DNA of 64,000 nt from positions 62,001 to 126,000 of the forward strand of contig CAJTLV010000005.1 of the NCBI GenBank assembly GCA_910577435.1, written 5' to 3'. Both the position numbers and the translations under genes were made by a program. Below, piece by piece: positions 7,997 through 22,511 of the stretch. The notes under the pieces were generated by a model, which was given only the letters and a program-made list of their open reading frames with translations, was not told the DNA's origin and made no database searches. Origin of the DNA: an uncultured Christensenella sp. (GTDB taxonomy: Bacteria > Bacillota > Clostridia > Christensenellales > Pumilibacteraceae). The stretch's first letter is position 1. Each line of letters opens with the position of its first letter.

Positions 7997-8670
7997 TAAA
8001 ATTTCCTCACGTCGACCGTCATTCCCGCCTTGCCGCCCTTTACGGCGCGCACGAGAAATGTCTTTCCGCTTTCGTTGATCGTCATATTTTTGGGCATAAG
8101 TCCGCGCTCTCTGCAAGCGGACAACACTTCGTCGAGCCGAGACGATGTATGCACGACGAAAAACTCGCCGCCCTGTTTGAGCAGTAAACCCGCTCGATCC
8201 GCGACGTCACCGAACGTAACCGTCAGTTCGCTCGCAGCCTGCGGATACACGGCGCGAGGTATGCTCCCCGCCTTATAGAACGGCGGATTGCAAACAACCG
8301 CGTCGAACTTACCGCGTCCGCTTGCAAACGGTTCGCTCTCGCCGTCGCGCACGTCGGCATTGAAAAACTCGACGGCAGTAAGTCCGTTCATCACCGCAGA
8401 CCGAACGCTCATATCGCATAGAGTTTTATCGAGTTCCGCGCCGACGACGCTCGCGCCCGTTTCGATCGCGATCTGTATTCCGACGATACCGCAACCCGAG
8501 CAGAGGTCGAAAACACGCTCGTCGCGTCGCACGTACTTCGCCGCGAAATGAGCGAGCGCGACCGCATCCGAGCCGAATCTATAACAATCCCTGCGCTGAA
8601 TTATAGCGTGATTGTCGTCCAGCGGTTCGGCGGCTTCGCCTGACCCGATATATTTACCGTATGCGTTCAT
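7996..8670 (-). CDS. tRNA1(Val) adenine-37-N6 methyltransferase family protein (TrmN6/YfiC-like)
   Basis: 224 residues, class I SAM-dependent fold: VFDLCSGCGIVGIQIAIE is motif I, VGAELDK follows, and the target-base motif VVCNPPFYK (NPPF) marks an N6-adenine methyltransferase. The N-terminal YRFGSDAVALAHFA matches the COG4123 group found next to rsmI in Firmicutes. Likely modifies a tRNA, but the exact position is not proven. The start overlaps the tilS stop by 4 bases and its stop overlaps the rsmI start. Confidence 0.88.
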   Translation of the reverse strand: MNAYGKYIGSGEAAEPLDDNHAIIQRRDCYRFGSDAVALAHFAAKYVRRDERVFDLCSGCGIVGIQIAIETGASVVGAELDKTLCDMSVRSAVMNGLTAVEFFNADVRDGESEPFASGRGKFDAVVCNPPFYKAGSIPRAVYPQAASELTVTFGDVADRAGLLLKQGGEFFVVHTSSRLDEVLSACRERGLMPKNMTINESGKTFLVRAVKGGKAGMTVDVRKF

Positions 8671-9980
8671 AGACCGCTCCTGAGCGAAATTACGGCTTGT
8701 CGGACTGTACTGTCCGTGACCGCTACGCCGTCGGATATGTTTATTCCTACCGCGACGAGCACTTCGTTGCCGCGCGCAACGACGGGAATTCTGTCGCGCA
8801 AACGCTTGGGTATTTTCATATCTATAAGATACTGCTTGAACTTTTTCCGCTTGCCGCCGAACGGAGCGAACATATCGCCGTCGCGTCTGAACCGCAACGT
8901 CGCGCCCGATATTTTATCCAAATCGACAACGCCGCCGCGAATGCTTTTGGGATCGGCATTCGAAAGCGCAACGTCTACCGCGAGCCCGTCTATAAAGTTC
9001 GCGCCCGTCTTTAAGGCAAGTTCCGCCCCGCACGGCAGACGCGGAATATACAGCGACACACAGCCGTATTCGCGCGCGGCTTTAACTCCGCAACTAAGCT
9101 CCGCGACCGCGCCCGTCTTTTTGCCGACGAGCGCCACCGTGTTATCTATCTGTTCGCGCGTCAGATCGACAAGCGAAAAATGCGCCATCGCACGCCTGAC
9201 ATATCGAGTAGCGAGCGAACTCAAAAGCGCGCGGTCGGCTATTGTCACAGCGTCGCGATCACGCGATATAAGCGAAAAATCGAGCGCACCGTCGAGAAAT
9301 TCGCAAACTTCACCGCAATCGCGCGCAAACCCGTTGACAGCCCGCACCGCACCCGCATAGCGCTTTTGTATAAGCGGCATTACGTTGAGCCTAATGAAAT
9401 TGCGGTCTGCGTCGTCGACGAAGTTTGTCTCGTCGACGACATAATCGATCGAATGCGCTCTTGCGTACTCGTCCAGCTCTTCGGGATAAACGTCGATAAA
9501 AGGACGCACTATGCGATCGCCGCGAGCGGAAATGCCGCGCATACCGTCGATCCCCGCGCCGCGAAACAGGTGCATCAAAACGCTCTCGGCATTGTCGAGC
9601 GCGTGATGCGCGGTTAGGATAATTCCCGCCTCGCCAGACTTTATCAACGAATAGAATGCGTCGTACCGAAGATCGCGCGCCGCCTGCTCGACGGTCTGTC
9701 CGCGCCGCGCCGCTTCGCCGGCCGCGTCGACGGACACGCAACGGCATTCGATCCCGTTCTTGCGGCAGAACTCGCGGACGAATTGTTCGTCGCGCACCGC
9801 TTGCATACGCAGATTGTGGTTTACGTGTAAAACGATCATATGCGACACGTCGAAAATTCCGCACGTCAAAACGGCGTGCAACAGGCACATCGAGTCTCGC
9901 CCGCCCGACACACCTATACAAACCGTTCTGTCTGCATACGGTTTAAGAACTTCAACAGCCTTTTCGATCACTCTTTCCAC
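8667..9980 (-). CDS. tilS: tRNA(Ile)-lysidine synthase TilS
   Basis: Converts C34 of the CAU-anticodon tRNA(Ile) to lysidine, using ATP and lysine, so that AUA is read as isoleucine. PP-loop motif SGGRDSMCLLH near the N-terminus, then LHVNHNLR, HHALDNAESVLMHLFRG, the RNFIRLNVMPLI region, and a C-terminal domain with DGDMFAPFGGKRKKFKQYLIDMKIP (quoted loosely). Reading frame extends to 10049, but a consensus promoter has its -10 box at 9987-9992, so only starts from 9980 (GTG) on can be used from it; GTG 9980 lies 6 bases after the box and would be leaderless. GTG 9971 is an alternative. First gene of the operon. Confidence 0.93.
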   Translation of the reverse strand: MERVIEKAVEVLKPYADRTVCIGVSGGRDSMCLLHAVLTCGIFDVSHMIVLHVNHNLRMQAVRDEQFVREFCRKNGIECRCVSVDAAGEAARRGQTVEQAARDLRYDAFYSLIKSGEAGIILTAHHALDNAESVLMHLFRGAGIDGMRGISARGDRIVRPFIDVYPEELDEYARAHSIDYVVDETNFVDDADRNFIRLNVMPLIQKRYAGAVRAVNGFARDCGEVCEFLDGALDFSLISRDRDAVTIADRALLSSLATRYVRRAMAHFSLVDLTREQIDNTVALVGKKTGAVAELSCGVKAAREYGCVSLYIPRLPCGAELALKTGANFIDGLAVDVALSNADPKSIRGGVVDLDKISGATLRFRRDGDMFAPFGGKRKKFKQYLIDMKIPKRLRDRIPVVARGNEVLVAVGINISDGVAVTDSTVRQAVISLRSGL

Positions 9981-9986
9981 ACCGAG

Positions 9987-10015
9987 ATTATACAGCATAA
10001 CCGCGCGATTGTCAA
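9987..10015 (-). promoter_or_regulatory. Promoter of tilS-trmN6-rsmI, predicted leaderless
   Basis: Perfect consensus on the minus strand: TTGACA (10010-10015), 17-base spacer, TATAAT (9987-9992), 6 bases before GTG 9980. Confidence 0.8.
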
Positions 10016-10049
10016 GGCGGCGCAAACGATTGCGGGTCACACAGGACAA

Positions 10050-10189
10050 TTATACGATCTATGATTTGTCTTGACAGTAAAATTCCCGCTTATTATCCGC
10101 TCCTTGCGAGTCGCACGCAAAACTCGCGCCCACCGTTCGGCACAGCCGCGCATTATAGGATTTCATTGTTAAAAGAAAACATTCATATG
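10050..10189. other. Intergenic stretch without a recognised gene
   Basis: No ORF with a ribosome binding site, no tRNA-like fold and no repeat were seen between the tilS promoter region and the terminator at 10190. Confidence 0.5.
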
Positions 10190-10219
10190 AAAAAGCGGCA
10201 ACGCTTGTTGCCGCTTTTT
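10190..10219. terminator. Terminator of the zinc-ribbon membrane protein gene (could work in both directions)
   Basis: AAAAAGCGGCAAC and GTTGCCGCTTTTT form a perfect 13-bp stem with a 4-base loop; A and T runs on both sides. Confidence 0.85.
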
Positions 10220-10222
10220 CGG

Positions 10223-10972
10223 TTAGTCATCAACTACTTTTTTTGCTTTATATTGGTCTTTTATCCATACGTCGATTGCAGCCTCGCTTTTTTCGAACAT
10301 CAATCTTTCCGTCAATTTTTTAATTATATCTGGAAATATCATAAGACCTAAAAATGTTATCGCTTCTCCCACTTTCTCCGCAGTCGATATATCGCCGTCG
10401 TTCAACAGCCAAGCAAATACACACATAGAAATCATTCCGCCCAAACACAGCATATGTATTATCGCGTCTATGATTGCCGCTCTCGCCATACGCCATTTTA
10501 TATCCTGCATATTAGCTCTGTACACCCAACGCTTTGTATCCGAATTATCGAAAATATTATTCTTCGACAATCCGAACAACACCAATCGAATACCGTCGAT
10601 GCCGGTTCCGTTGAACCATTTTATCACCTTATTGCGTTTATAATACGTATCGACTATCGACATAATATCCCCTATAAAGATACATATCAACGCCGCTATC
10701 ATTAACCTTATCATAGTCGTCTTACCGAAATCTTCCACTCTTATAGCTACGACCAATATAAATCCGACAGCCATAAACGCCAAAGACACCAGAAACATAA
10801 ATAGGTGCGGAATATACTCGCCCATACGGTATTTTCGCCACGTGCTATCGACTCCGTCCTCTACTATCTGTTTTTCTATCAATCCGAACTCATCGACTTC
10901 ACCCGCAGACTCTCCGCACTCCGAACAGAACTTGCCGTTAAACTCTGCACCGCATTTTTTACATTTAGCCAT
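10223..10972 (-). CDS. Zinc-ribbon membrane protein of unknown function
   Basis: 249 residues from MAKCKKCGAEFNGKFCSECGE, a rubredoxin-like double CxxC zinc ribbon (residues 4-19). After a short acidic stretch there are four to five hydrophobic segments (LFMFLVSLAFMAVGFILVV, LMIAALICIFIGDIMSIV, AIIDAIIHMLCLGGMISMC, AITFLGLMIFPDII). The start is set by GGAGAAAAA directly before ATG 10972; the reading frame upstream to 11104 has no ribosome site and runs into the divergent XRE gene. Divergently transcribed from that regulator, which may control it. I do not recognise a family beyond the zinc-ribbon domain. Confidence 0.75.
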   Translation of the reverse strand: MAKCKKCGAEFNGKFCSECGESAGEVDEFGLIEKQIVEDGVDSTWRKYRMGEYIPHLFMFLVSLAFMAVGFILVVAIRVEDFGKTTMIRLMIAALICIFIGDIMSIVDTYYKRNKVIKWFNGTGIDGIRLVLFGLSKNNIFDNSDTKRWVYRANMQDIKWRMARAAIIDAIIHMLCLGGMISMCVFAWLLNDGDISTAEKVGEAITFLGLMIFPDIIKKLTERLMFEKSEAAIDVWIKDQYKAKKVVDD

Positions 10973-11048
10973 TTTTTCTCCTATGTAATTATTGTAGTTA
11001 TATTTTAACTCATTTGGGTTATACAATATAGAAAAAGGATTTTCGGAA

Positions 11049-11342
11049 ATGGACGTAATCGACAGAATAAACGAATTGCGCAACGAGCGCGGGTGGTCGA
11101 TCAACTATTTGGCTATGGAAGCTATGTTGACGCAATCGACGCTCAACAATATCTTTAATCGCCATAGCGAGCCGAAGATTTCCACTTTGCGTTCGATTTG
11201 CGACGCATTCGGAATAACGCTTGCCGAGTTCTTTTCGGAAGAGCGCGAAGCGGACAAGGACGCCGAACTTATAAGGCGCATTCGCGCGTTGCCGCAGGAT
11301 CAGAAATCCGGTTTACTTGCTCTTCTTCGTGCAATGAAATAG
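11049..11342 (+). CDS. XRE-family helix-turn-helix regulator
   Basis: 97 residues. The first 60 form a Cro/C1-type helix-turn-helix: INELRNERGWSINYLAMEA, then MLTQSTLNNIFNR as recognition helix and ISTLRSICDAFGITLAEFF. The tail (READKDAELIRRIRALPQDQKSGLLALLRAMK, quoted loosely) is a short helix often used for dimer contacts. Divergent from the zinc-ribbon membrane protein with about 76 bases between the two starts, an arrangement that suggests a shared regulated promoter region; no clear palindrome was found there. Confidence 0.88.
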   Translation: MDVIDRINELRNERGWSINYLAMEAMLTQSTLNNIFNRHSEPKISTLRSICDAFGITLAEFFSEEREADKDAELIRRIRALPQDQKSGLLALLRAMK

Positions 11343-11370
11343 ATTTGATATTTCTTTAATTTTTCAAGAC

Positions 11371-11402
11371 AAAAACCGCCGCTGTAAAACAGCGGCGGTT
11401 TT
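11371..11402. terminator. Bidirectional terminator between the XRE gene and rpoC
   Basis: AAAACCGCCGCTG / CAGCGGCGGTTTT, 13-bp perfect stem, loop TAAAA, with A and T runs on each side. Confidence 0.9.
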
Positions 11403-11421
11403 ATACTGCACTTTCTCAGCA

Positions 11422-15063
<3,642 letters not shown>

Positions 15064-15077
15064 CGATATTTTCTCCT

Positions 15078-18000
15078 TTACTCGTCGTCGCCGAGATCGT
15101 CGTCGTAATCGCCGTTTTCGAACGGATCGTCGCCGAGATCGACTTCGTCGCCGAACAGGCTGCCTTCTTCTTCGATCGAATCGCCGACTTCCGGACCGCC
15201 GAGCATATCGTCATCGTCGTCTACCAAGCCGCCGAGTATGTCGCCGCCGTCCTCGCCCTCGCCCGCGAACAGGCTCGCGTCGTAATGCTTCTGCGTAGGT
15301 TCCGCGTCGTACATTACGGGATCGTCGTCCATAAGTTCTTTAATGCCGATCTCTTCCTTGTTCTCTGTGAGTACCTTGACATCGAGCGCGAGCGCTTGAA
15401 GTTCTTTGATTAGAACTTTGAACGATTCGGGTACGCCCGGTTCGGACACGTCCATACCGCGAATTATACTGTCGTATGTCTTGGAACGTCCCGCGATGTC
15501 GTCCGACTTGACCGTCATTATCTCCTGCAACACGTTTGCCGCGCCGTAAGCGTACAGCGCCCAAACCTCCATTTCTCCGAAACGCTGTCCGCCGTTCTGA
15601 GCTTTTCCTCCGAGCGGCTGCTGTGTGACGAGCGAATACGGACCTGTGGAACGCGCGTGCATCTTGTCGTCGACAAGGTGGATAAGTTTAAGCATATACA
15701 TATATCCGACGGTGGCGGGATTTTCAAACGCCTCGCCCGTGCGTCCGTCATACATCTGGATCTTTCCGTCGACTTCGCCCGTCGGGGAAACATACCCGTT
15801 CTCTGCAAGCAGTTTTTCTATATCGGACTCTATCGCGCCGTCGAATACGGGGGTCGAAACCTTCCAGCCGAGCGCCTTTGCAACGAGTCCCAAGTGGACT
15901 TCGAGTACCTGACCGATATTCATACGGCTCGGAACGCCGAGCGGGTTCAAGACGATCTGCAACGGCGTACCGTCCGCCATAAACGGCATATCCTCTTCGG
16001 GAAGAACGCGGGAAACTACGCCCTTGTTGCCGTGACGACCGGCCATCTTGTCGCCGACCGAAATTTTACGTTTCTGAGCAATGTACACGCGGACGAGTTT
16101 GTTCACGCCCGGTTTCATCTCGTCGCGGTTGGCTCTCGTGAATACTTTTACGTCTACGACTATACCGCCCTCGCCGTGCGGGACTTTGAGCGACGTATCG
16201 CGAACTTCGCGCGCTTTGTCGCCGAATATGGCGCGCAACAGGCGCTCTTCGGGAGTGAGGTCGGTTTCACCCTTAGGCGTTACCTTACCTACAAGTATGT
16301 CGCCGGAATCGACTTCCGCGCCGATACGAATGATACCGTCCTCGTCGAGGTTTTTAAGCGCTTCGGGGCTGACATTGGGTATGTCGCGCGTTATCTCTTC
16401 CGGACCGAGCTTCGTGTCGCGCGCTTCGGTCTCGTGCTTGTTGATGTGAATGGACGTGAATACGTCGTCTTTGGCGATGCGTTCGCTGATCAGTATAGCG
16501 TCCTCGTAGTTATAGCCTTCCCAGCTCATAAACCCGACGAGAATGTTCTTGCCGAGCGCAAGCTCCGCCTGCGAGGTGGAATGCCCGTCGGCGAGTACCT
16601 GTCCGGCTTTGACGATCTCGCCCTTTCTGACGATAGGCGTCTGATTTATGCAAGTGCCCTGATTCGATCCGACGAACTTCTTAAGCGTGTACATCTGCTT
16701 TTGTCCGCCTTCTTCTTTGACAATGATCCGCTCCGCGTCGACGTAATCGACAACGCCGGGTTTGCGCGCGATGACCATTACGCCGGAGTCATAAGCGATC
16801 TTATGCTCTATACCCGTGCCGACGATAGGCGCTTCGGTTTTGAGCAGAGGAACAGCCTGACGTTGCATATTAGACGCCATCAGCGCACGGTGCGAGTCAT
16901 CGTTTTCGAGGAACGGAATAAGCGCCGTCGCGACCGAAACCATCTGGCGCGGCGAAACATCGACATAGTCTATCCTGTCGCTCGAAACCTCGCCGATAAG
17001 GTCGCGGTAACGCATCATCACACGCTGTTTGACGAACCTGTTGTTCTCGTCTAGCGGTTCGCTCGCCTGCGCTATCATATATCTGTCCTCTTCGTCGGCG
17101 GGCAGATAGTCGACCTCGTCCGTTACTATATGATTCACTTTATCCACACGGCGATACGGAGCTTCGATGTAGCCGTATTCGTTTATGCGCGCATAGCTGG
17201 TGAGCGACGAGATAAGACCGATGTTCTGACCTTCGGGCGTCTCTATCGGACACATACGCGAATAGTGCGTGTAGTGAACGTCACGTACTTCGAATGTGAC
17301 GTGCTCGCGGTTAAGACCGCCCGGACCGAGCGCGGACAGCTTGCGCTTATGCGTAAGCTCGGCGATCGGGTTCGTCTCGTCCATAAACTGCGACAGCTGC
17401 GACGAGCCGAAAAATTCCTTTATAGCGCTGGATACGGGACGCACATTGATAAGCGTCTGCGGCGAAAGTTCCGCGTCCGTCTGGATCTGCATACGCTCGC
17501 GCACGACGCGCTCCAATCTCGACATACCGATGCGGAATTGGTTCTGCAACAGCTCGCCCACCGAACGCACGCGGCGGTTACCCAAGTGGTCGATGTTGTC
17601 GCACGAGCCGAAGCCGTGATGCAATCCCATAATGTAGTTGACCGTCGAAATAACGTCCTCGACGACTATGTGTTTGACTACCAGATCGTCGATATGCTTT
17701 GCGCAGAGATCGGCAAGTTTTGCTCTGTCGCCGTCCGCTTCTTCCATAAGCTTTTTAAGCACGGGATAATAAACGGTCTCGGTGATACCGAGTTCGCGCG
17801 GATCGCAGTCGATATAACCCGCGAGGCTGACGTGATTGTTGGAAATGATGTTGAATTCTTTGCCGTTCTCGTCGAGTACGCAAACTTCGTTGATACCTGC
17901 ATTCTGTATCTTTTCGGCAAGCTCTTCGGTGAGTATATCGGCGGAAGTATGCGTCGTCTTGTTCTCGGCGCGCGCATAAACCACGCCGTCCTCGTCAACG

Positions 18001-18947
18001 ACGTCGCGCGCAACGCGGTAACCGTCTACGCGGTAGCGAAGCGCGAGTTTTTTATTGTATTTATAGCGACCGACGCGCGAAAGATCGTACTTGCGGCGGT
18101 CGAAGAACATTCCGTAAATAAACGACTTGATGGAATCTATCGTAGGAGTCTCGCCGCTTCTCAGCTTATGGTTAAGCTCCAACAGCGCACGCTCTTCGGT
18201 GAGTTCGGGTTTTTCTTCCTTGTCGGCGTAACGCGCACACGTAACGTCGATCATCGGATCGTCGGAGAATATCTCGCGAAGTTTCTCTTCCGTGCCGAAG
18301 CCCGCGTCGGTGACGGCGGAAAGACAGCTCAGGAGAACTGTCGCGAGCACCTTTTTCTGACGGTCGACGCGCACCCACAGCACACCCGCAGAATCCTCTT
18401 CGAATTCGAGCCACGCGCCGCGCGACGGAATATTCTGCGCGCTGTAATGCGCTTGTCCGGTCTTGACGTCCTTTTTATAATCGAAATAAACGCCGGGCGA
18501 ACGCACGAGCTGGCTGACTACGACGCGCTCCGCACCGTTTATGATAAACGAGCCTGTCGGGGTCATACGCGGCATATCGCCCATATAAACTTCCGAACGG
18601 GTGTTCTCGTCTGTCTCGCAATTTCTCAAACGGACCTTGACATACAGCGGCACGGCAAATGTAGCGTCGCGCTCTTTACATTCCTTCTCGGAATAATTGC
18701 GCTTTTGGCTGTTGCCCTCGCGGTAGCCGAGCGAGTAGTCCTCGAAGAACAATTCGACGCGATTGGAATAATCGGTTATCGGCGAGAAATCACGCAGGAC
18801 CTCGCGAATGCCGTTGTCGATGAAGTCGTTGTAAGACTTCTTTTGTACTTCGACTAAGTCGGGCATATCGATCACTTCTTTGATCTGCGCGAACGACATT
18901 CGTTCGGTATTGCCGTATTTCACTTTGGAAATCTTTCTTTCAGCCAT
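15078..18947 (-). CDS. rpoB: DNA-directed RNA polymerase subunit beta
   Basis: RNA polymerase beta subunit, 1289 residues. The rifampicin region reads [20 protein letters not shown] followed by [14 protein letters not shown], so the usual rifampicin-contact residues are those of sensitive strains. C-terminal switch/clamp motifs are present ([37 protein letters not shown]). The last about 70 residues are very acidic (many D and E), an extension of unclear role. AGGAG precedes ATG 18947. Upstream there is no rplJ/rplL; rpoB has its own promoter and a leader of about 215 bases. Confidence 0.99.
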   Translation of the reverse strand: MAERKISKVKYGNTERMSFAQIKEVIDMPDLVEVQKKSYNDFIDNGIREVLRDFSPITDYSNRVELFFEDYSLGYREGNSQKRNYSEKECKERDATFAVPLYVKVRLRNCETDENTRSEVYMGDMPRMTPTGSFIINGAERVVVSQLVRSPGVYFDYKKDVKTGQAHYSAQNIPSRGAWLEFEEDSAGVLWVRVDRQKKVLATVLLSCLSAVTDAGFGTEEKLREIFSDDPMIDVTCARYADKEEKPELTEERALLELNHKLRSGETPTIDSIKSFIYGMFFDRRKYDLSRVGRYKYNKKLALRYRVDGYRVARDVVDEDGVVYARAENKTTHTSADILTEELAEKIQNAGINEVCVLDENGKEFNIISNNHVSLAGYIDCDPRELGITETVYYPVLKKLMEEADGDRAKLADLCAKHIDDLVVKHIVVEDVISTVNYIMGLHHGFGSCDNIDHLGNRRVRSVGELLQNQFRIGMSRLERVVRERMQIQTDAELSPQTLINVRPVSSAIKEFFGSSQLSQFMDETNPIAELTHKRKLSALGPGGLNREHVTFEVRDVHYTHYSRMCPIETPEGQNIGLISSLTSYARINEYGYIEAPYRRVDKVNHIVTDEVDYLPADEEDRYMIAQASEPLDENNRFVKQRVMMRYRDLIGEVSSDRIDYVDVSPRQMVSVATALIPFLENDDSHRALMASNMQRQAVPLLKTEAPIVGTGIEHKIAYDSGVMVIARKPGVVDYVDAERIIVKEEGGQKQMYTLKKFVGSNQGTCINQTPIVRKGEIVKAGQVLADGHSTSQAELALGKNILVGFMSWEGYNYEDAILISERIAKDDVFTSIHINKHETEARDTKLGPEEITRDIPNVSPEALKNLDEDGIIRIGAEVDSGDILVGKVTPKGETDLTPEERLLRAIFGDKAREVRDTSLKVPHGEGGIVVDVKVFTRANRDEMKPGVNKLVRVYIAQKRKISVGDKMAGRHGNKGVVSRVLPEEDMPFMADGTPLQIVLNPLGVPSRMNIGQVLEVHLGLVAKALGWKVSTPVFDGAIESDIEKLLAENGYVSPTGEVDGKIQMYDGRTGEAFENPATVGYMYMLKLIHLVDDKMHARSTGPYSLVTQQPLGGKAQNGGQRFGEMEVWALYAYGAANVLQEIMTVKSDDIAGRSKTYDSIIRGMDVSEPGVPESFKVLIKELQALALDVKVLTENKEEIGIKELMDDDPVMYDAEPTQKHYDASLFAGEGEDGGDILGGLVDDDDDMLGGPEVGDSIEEEGSLFGDEVDLGDDPFENGDYDDDLGDDE

Positions 18948-19168
18948 ACAAACTCCTAAAAGGTTATTACACTTGTGTTGATCCCGACGAAACCGGACGG
19001 GAAAGCGCGCGAAAAATTTAATTTAACGCACAAAAACGGAGACAGCATTCCGCCTCACCGTAAGCAAAACTATTTATTCGGATTTAAGGATAATCAACAA
19101 CCGTTTTCGTACCCTTTACAAGAACATTACGCTCGTTACGCAATAATGGCACACTAACGCATTTTGAT
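18948..19168 (-). promoter_or_regulatory. Long untranslated leader of rpoBC
   Basis: About 215 bases between the predicted transcription start and rpoB, with no credible ORF. I found no strong hairpin or terminator in it. A leader this long before an RNA polymerase operon often carries translational or attenuation control, but nothing diagnostic is visible. Confidence 0.4.
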
Positions 19169-19197
19169 ATTTTATCACGGATTGTCAACCGTGTCAA
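19169..19197 (-). promoter_or_regulatory. Promoter of rpoBC
   Basis: Minus strand TTGACA (19192-19197), 17-base spacer, TAAAAT (19169-19174). A second TTGACA lies inside the spacer. Confidence 0.7.
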
Positions 19198-19271
19198 ATA
19201 ATTTTACTATCATTTTTATAAATAAATCGATTATTTTTATAAATTCGGGCGCATTGCGGTGACTCGACACA

Positions 19272-19297
19272 AAAGGGCGTCCCGCAAGACGCCCTTT
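19272..19297. terminator. Terminator of the pullulanase operon
   Basis: AAAGGGCGTC / GACGCCCTTT, 10-bp perfect stem with a 6-base loop, 28 bases after the pullulanase stop. It ends the starch operon before the rpoBC promoter. Confidence 0.8.
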
Positions 19298-19324
19298 CTA
19301 TGCCGTATACAGTTGATTAAAGAG

Positions 19325-22300
19325 TTATTCCTCTTTCTTATCCTCTTCTTCCCGCTTGACCTCTTCTTCGGGTTTATCCTCTGTCTTTTCGTCATCGCCT
19401 GCGGGTTCGGAATCGCCCTTGCCGCCCTTTTTCTTTTTTGTCAAAAGCACAGCCGCCGCCGCGCCGCCTGCGGCAAGTACGGCTACGGGAATGCCTATAC
19501 CGAGACCGAGTTTCAGACCGAGTCCGCTTCCGTCGCCGTCATCGGCGGGTGCGGGTGCGGGATCGGCTGCGGCTTTTTCCGCCGCCACCCACGCAGTGAC
19601 AGCAGCGGCATCGAGATCGCCGACCATAACGACCGCGCTGTATGCGCCGACTTTCATTCTGTCGCCTGTCACAGTATCGAGCGGCGAATTTTTATCGGAA
19701 GTCGCACTAGCGCCGTTAACGTATACTTTGAACGTTCCGTTGGGGATGAGGATCTCGGATTCTTCGGCGGTCGCGTTGTACAATACGACTGCGTAGCTGT
19801 TGCTTGCGGGATCTTTTACAGTATACCGCGCAATACCGTCGTTCCTCTTGGTATCTGCGATAGTGAGGCAGGAGTTGATATCGGACTTAGTCGCTATCTG
19901 GAAATGCGGGAATGTCTTTTTGATGCCGATAAGCGCTTTATAATACTGCACCATTGCATTGGTATCCAAGTCGCCGCGTTTCGACCATTGTATCGCATTG
20001 ACCGAATCGGGCGATTTATAGGAGTTGCCTGCAAATACATATTCGGGATCGGTCAAATAAGCGTTCGGCTTATTGTCATAAGCATTCCCCGCAACAGTAG
20101 GCTTGGAGCGCATAAGCTCTTCGCCGGCGAGGAAAAACGCCGTACCTTGGCTTGTAAGAACGGATGTCGCCGCCAGCCTGTTCATAGCCATAAGCGTCGC
20201 CGAATCTTTGTTAGCGGAAGCGTTGAGTTTATCCCACAGCGTCTGATTGTCGTGAGCGGATACATAGTTGATGGATTGCGTCGGATTGGCGGCAAAACTA
20301 TCGGTCGCGCCGCGCGCTCCGCCGTAAACAGCTTCATCGTTCTTCCTGCCCGAGGCAAATCCGATCGCACGTAACTGATCGTCGAAAACACCGCCTTTCA
20401 ATCCGTCGCGGATCTTATCATTGAATACCGCAATATTAGGCATTTTCGAAGCATTAGCCTGCAGCGCCGCATCTTCGGAAACAAGGCCCGACGTACCGCC
20501 CGTCCAGCCCTCGCCGTATATCATTACGTCGGGATTGGTCTTGACGAGCTCGTCGTAGAGAGCGTTCATCGTCTCTATATCGTGCAAGCCCATAAGGTCG
20601 AAACGGAAACCGTCGATCTTATATTCTTCCTGCCAATATTTGACCGAATCTATCATAAAGCGGCGGAACATAGCGCGCTCGGACGCAGTCTCGTTTCCGC
20701 AGCCTGAACCGTTGAAATACTTGCCGGTATTATCCGAACGGAAATAATAACCGGGCATAAGTTTATTGAAGTTCGAATCGTTCATACTCTGAACGTGATT
20801 GTAAACGACGTCCATAACTACCTGAATACCAGCATTGTGGAGCGCCATAATCATTTCTTTCATTTCACGCACGCGCGCCGCGCCGTCGGCGGGGTTTGAC
20901 GAATACGAACCGTCGGGCACGTTGTAGTTCACCGGATCGTAACCCCAGTTATATTCGCCGGCTTTGTTATATGTCGCAACATTGAATGTCTCGTCGACCG
21001 AGCCGAAGTCGTAAAGCGGCTGGAAGTGTACAGCGGTAACACCCAGATCTTTGAGATAGTCGAGCGGAGTCATATTGTCGCCCGTTCCTTTTTCGGTAAG
21101 ACCCAAAAATTTGCCGCGGTTCGCTTCAGAAACGCGCGAACTCTCGTGTATGGTGAGATCGCGCAGTTGCGCCTCGTAAATGACCGACTTTGTCATTGCT
21201 TCCGCAGTAGACGCAAACGACGGGATCTTATGCGCCGACGCGTCGTTCCAGCCTTCGGGATCGGTGGAATCGAGATCGAGTATCATTCCGCGCTTGCCGT
21301 TGCGCCCGGTGCTTCGCGCATAAGGGTCGACTACCTCATACGTACCGCCCTCGACAGCGGCGGTATACGTGTAATACTTGCCGCCCACGCTCGGCACGGT
21401 GACAGACCACTCGCCCTTACTTCCCTTTGTCATCGGGTATGTCGTCTTGTCAGTGTCGGTCGCCTCGCCGCTGTTGTATATGTTTAGCGTCATATCCGCC
21501 GCGACAGGCGACCATACGGTGAACTTGTACTGCCCGTTGTTTTCGGATACGCCGAGTTCGCCGTCGTATTTATACGCGGTGTCGAATGCATCGAGACCGA
21601 AGAAAGAATTTTTAATAACCGTGCGTCCGACAAAGTTGACGTCTATATCGAAGTCGGCGGGGTCGTCGACGACGGTATAAGTATCGGTAATATCGAAGTC
21701 CTCGCTCAGCGGAATATTGACGGATTTCTTTCCGACCGCCGTAGAATCCGCAGCGGAACAGTCGAGCGAGCCGATAATGTCGCCGGCGCTGTTCTTCACC
21801 TTGAAATACGACGACGCGGTTATGCTCGATGTAGTAGTGATATTTAATCTGTCAGCCGCATTAAAAAACGCTTTTTCGATCTTATTCGCCATAGCATCCT
21901 CCGCAGAATCGTAAATTCTATCGTTCAGCTCCGCAAAATACAGCGTCATTTTCCCGTCCACTATGAGGTCGGCGGAAACCATAATGTCAGTAGTCTGAGC
22001 CGCCCAACTGTTGGAAGATGTGGATTGCCGAACGATCATACCGAGAACATTGCCTGTGGCGTCGGGAACCGCACCCGTTACGGTAAACGACAGCTGTTTC
22101 CATACCTTGCCCTCATAACCCTCGAACTCGACGTTTTTCGTGAATTGGCCTTTCGAGGTTGCCGTGTTATCGCAATAGTCGGCGCTTGTCGAATCGGTGC
22201 GACTTCCGCCCGCCGCCCATATCCACATATTATAACCCGTATAATTCTGATCCTTGCGGTAGTAGTTTACGGTAAGCGTAAAGTCGTCTACCGCCGTCGC

Positions 22301-22474
22301 GGCGCGCGCCGTTGCGTTCACGTCGCCCGACACCGCCGTTGCGGGCGTTTCGGCCTCCGCATACTTAGGTATCAACATTTGCGACGCAGGCACGGACGCT
22401 ATCGCGATTGCCGCAACGAGTCCCGCCGCCGCGCAGTTGCGCGCGGCAGTTTCCATTTTCTTGAACTTTTTCAT
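19325..22474 (-). CDS. pulA: Secreted, membrane-anchored type I pullulanase (GH13)
   Basis: Debranching enzyme that cuts alpha-1,6 bonds in pullulan, amylopectin and limit dextrins outside the cell. 1049 residues: N-terminal signal peptide (about 1-40, FKKMETAARNCAAAGLVAA); a CBM41-like starch-binding domain (LTVNYYRKDQNYTGYNMWIW); a CBM48-like domain about residues 290-400 (FTVWSPVAADMTLNIY); the GH13 barrel with the pullulanase signature YNWGYDP, catalytic nucleophile in GFRFDLMGLHD, acid/base in YGEGW and SAHDN; then an Ala-rich C-terminal membrane helix (about 1000-1020) followed by KKKKGGKGD and an acidic tail. The anchor is a plain transmembrane helix without LPxTG. Last gene of the starch operon, 37 bases after the amylase. 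Confidence 0.95.
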   Translation of the reverse strand: MKKFKKMETAARNCAAAGLVAAIAIASVPASQMLIPKYAEAETPATAVSGDVNATARAATAVDDFTLTVNYYRKDQNYTGYNMWIWAAGGSRTDSTSADYCDNTATSKGQFTKNVEFEGYEGKVWKQLSFTVTGAVPDATGNVLGMIVRQSTSSNSWAAQTTDIMVSADLIVDGKMTLYFAELNDRIYDSAEDAMANKIEKAFFNAADRLNITTTSSITASSYFKVKNSAGDIIGSLDCSAADSTAVGKKSVNIPLSEDFDITDTYTVVDDPADFDIDVNFVGRTVIKNSFFGLDAFDTAYKYDGELGVSENNGQYKFTVWSPVAADMTLNIYNSGEATDTDKTTYPMTKGSKGEWSVTVPSVGGKYYTYTAAVEGGTYEVVDPYARSTGRNGKRGMILDLDSTDPEGWNDASAHKIPSFASTAEAMTKSVIYEAQLRDLTIHESSRVSEANRGKFLGLTEKGTGDNMTPLDYLKDLGVTAVHFQPLYDFGSVDETFNVATYNKAGEYNWGYDPVNYNVPDGSYSSNPADGAARVREMKEMIMALHNAGIQVVMDVVYNHVQSMNDSNFNKLMPGYYFRSDNTGKYFNGSGCGNETASERAMFRRFMIDSVKYWQEEYKIDGFRFDLMGLHDIETMNALYDELVKTNPDVMIYGEGWTGGTSGLVSEDAALQANASKMPNIAVFNDKIRDGLKGGVFDDQLRAIGFASGRKNDEAVYGGARGATDSFAANPTQSINYVSAHDNQTLWDKLNASANKDSATLMAMNRLAATSVLTSQGTAFFLAGEELMRSKPTVAGNAYDNKPNAYLTDPEYVFAGNSYKSPDSVNAIQWSKRGDLDTNAMVQYYKALIGIKKTFPHFQIATKSDINSCLTIADTKRNDGIARYTVKDPASNSYAVVLYNATAEESEILIPNGTFKVYVNGASATSDKNSPLDTVTGDRMKVGAYSAVVMVGDLDAAAVTAWVAAEKAAADPAPAPADDGDGSGLGLKLGLGIGIPVAVLAAGGAAAAVLLTKKKKGGKGDSEPAGDDEKTEDKPEEEVKREEEDKKEE

Positions 22475-22511
22475 TTTACCCTCCTGTGGTTATTGATAAT
22501 TTAATATCCGT

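Noticed and set aside
10050..10189. tRNA or small RNA gene in the gap after tilS
   Set aside because: No cloverleaf or GTTCRANYC arm found, no promoter plus terminator pair in order.
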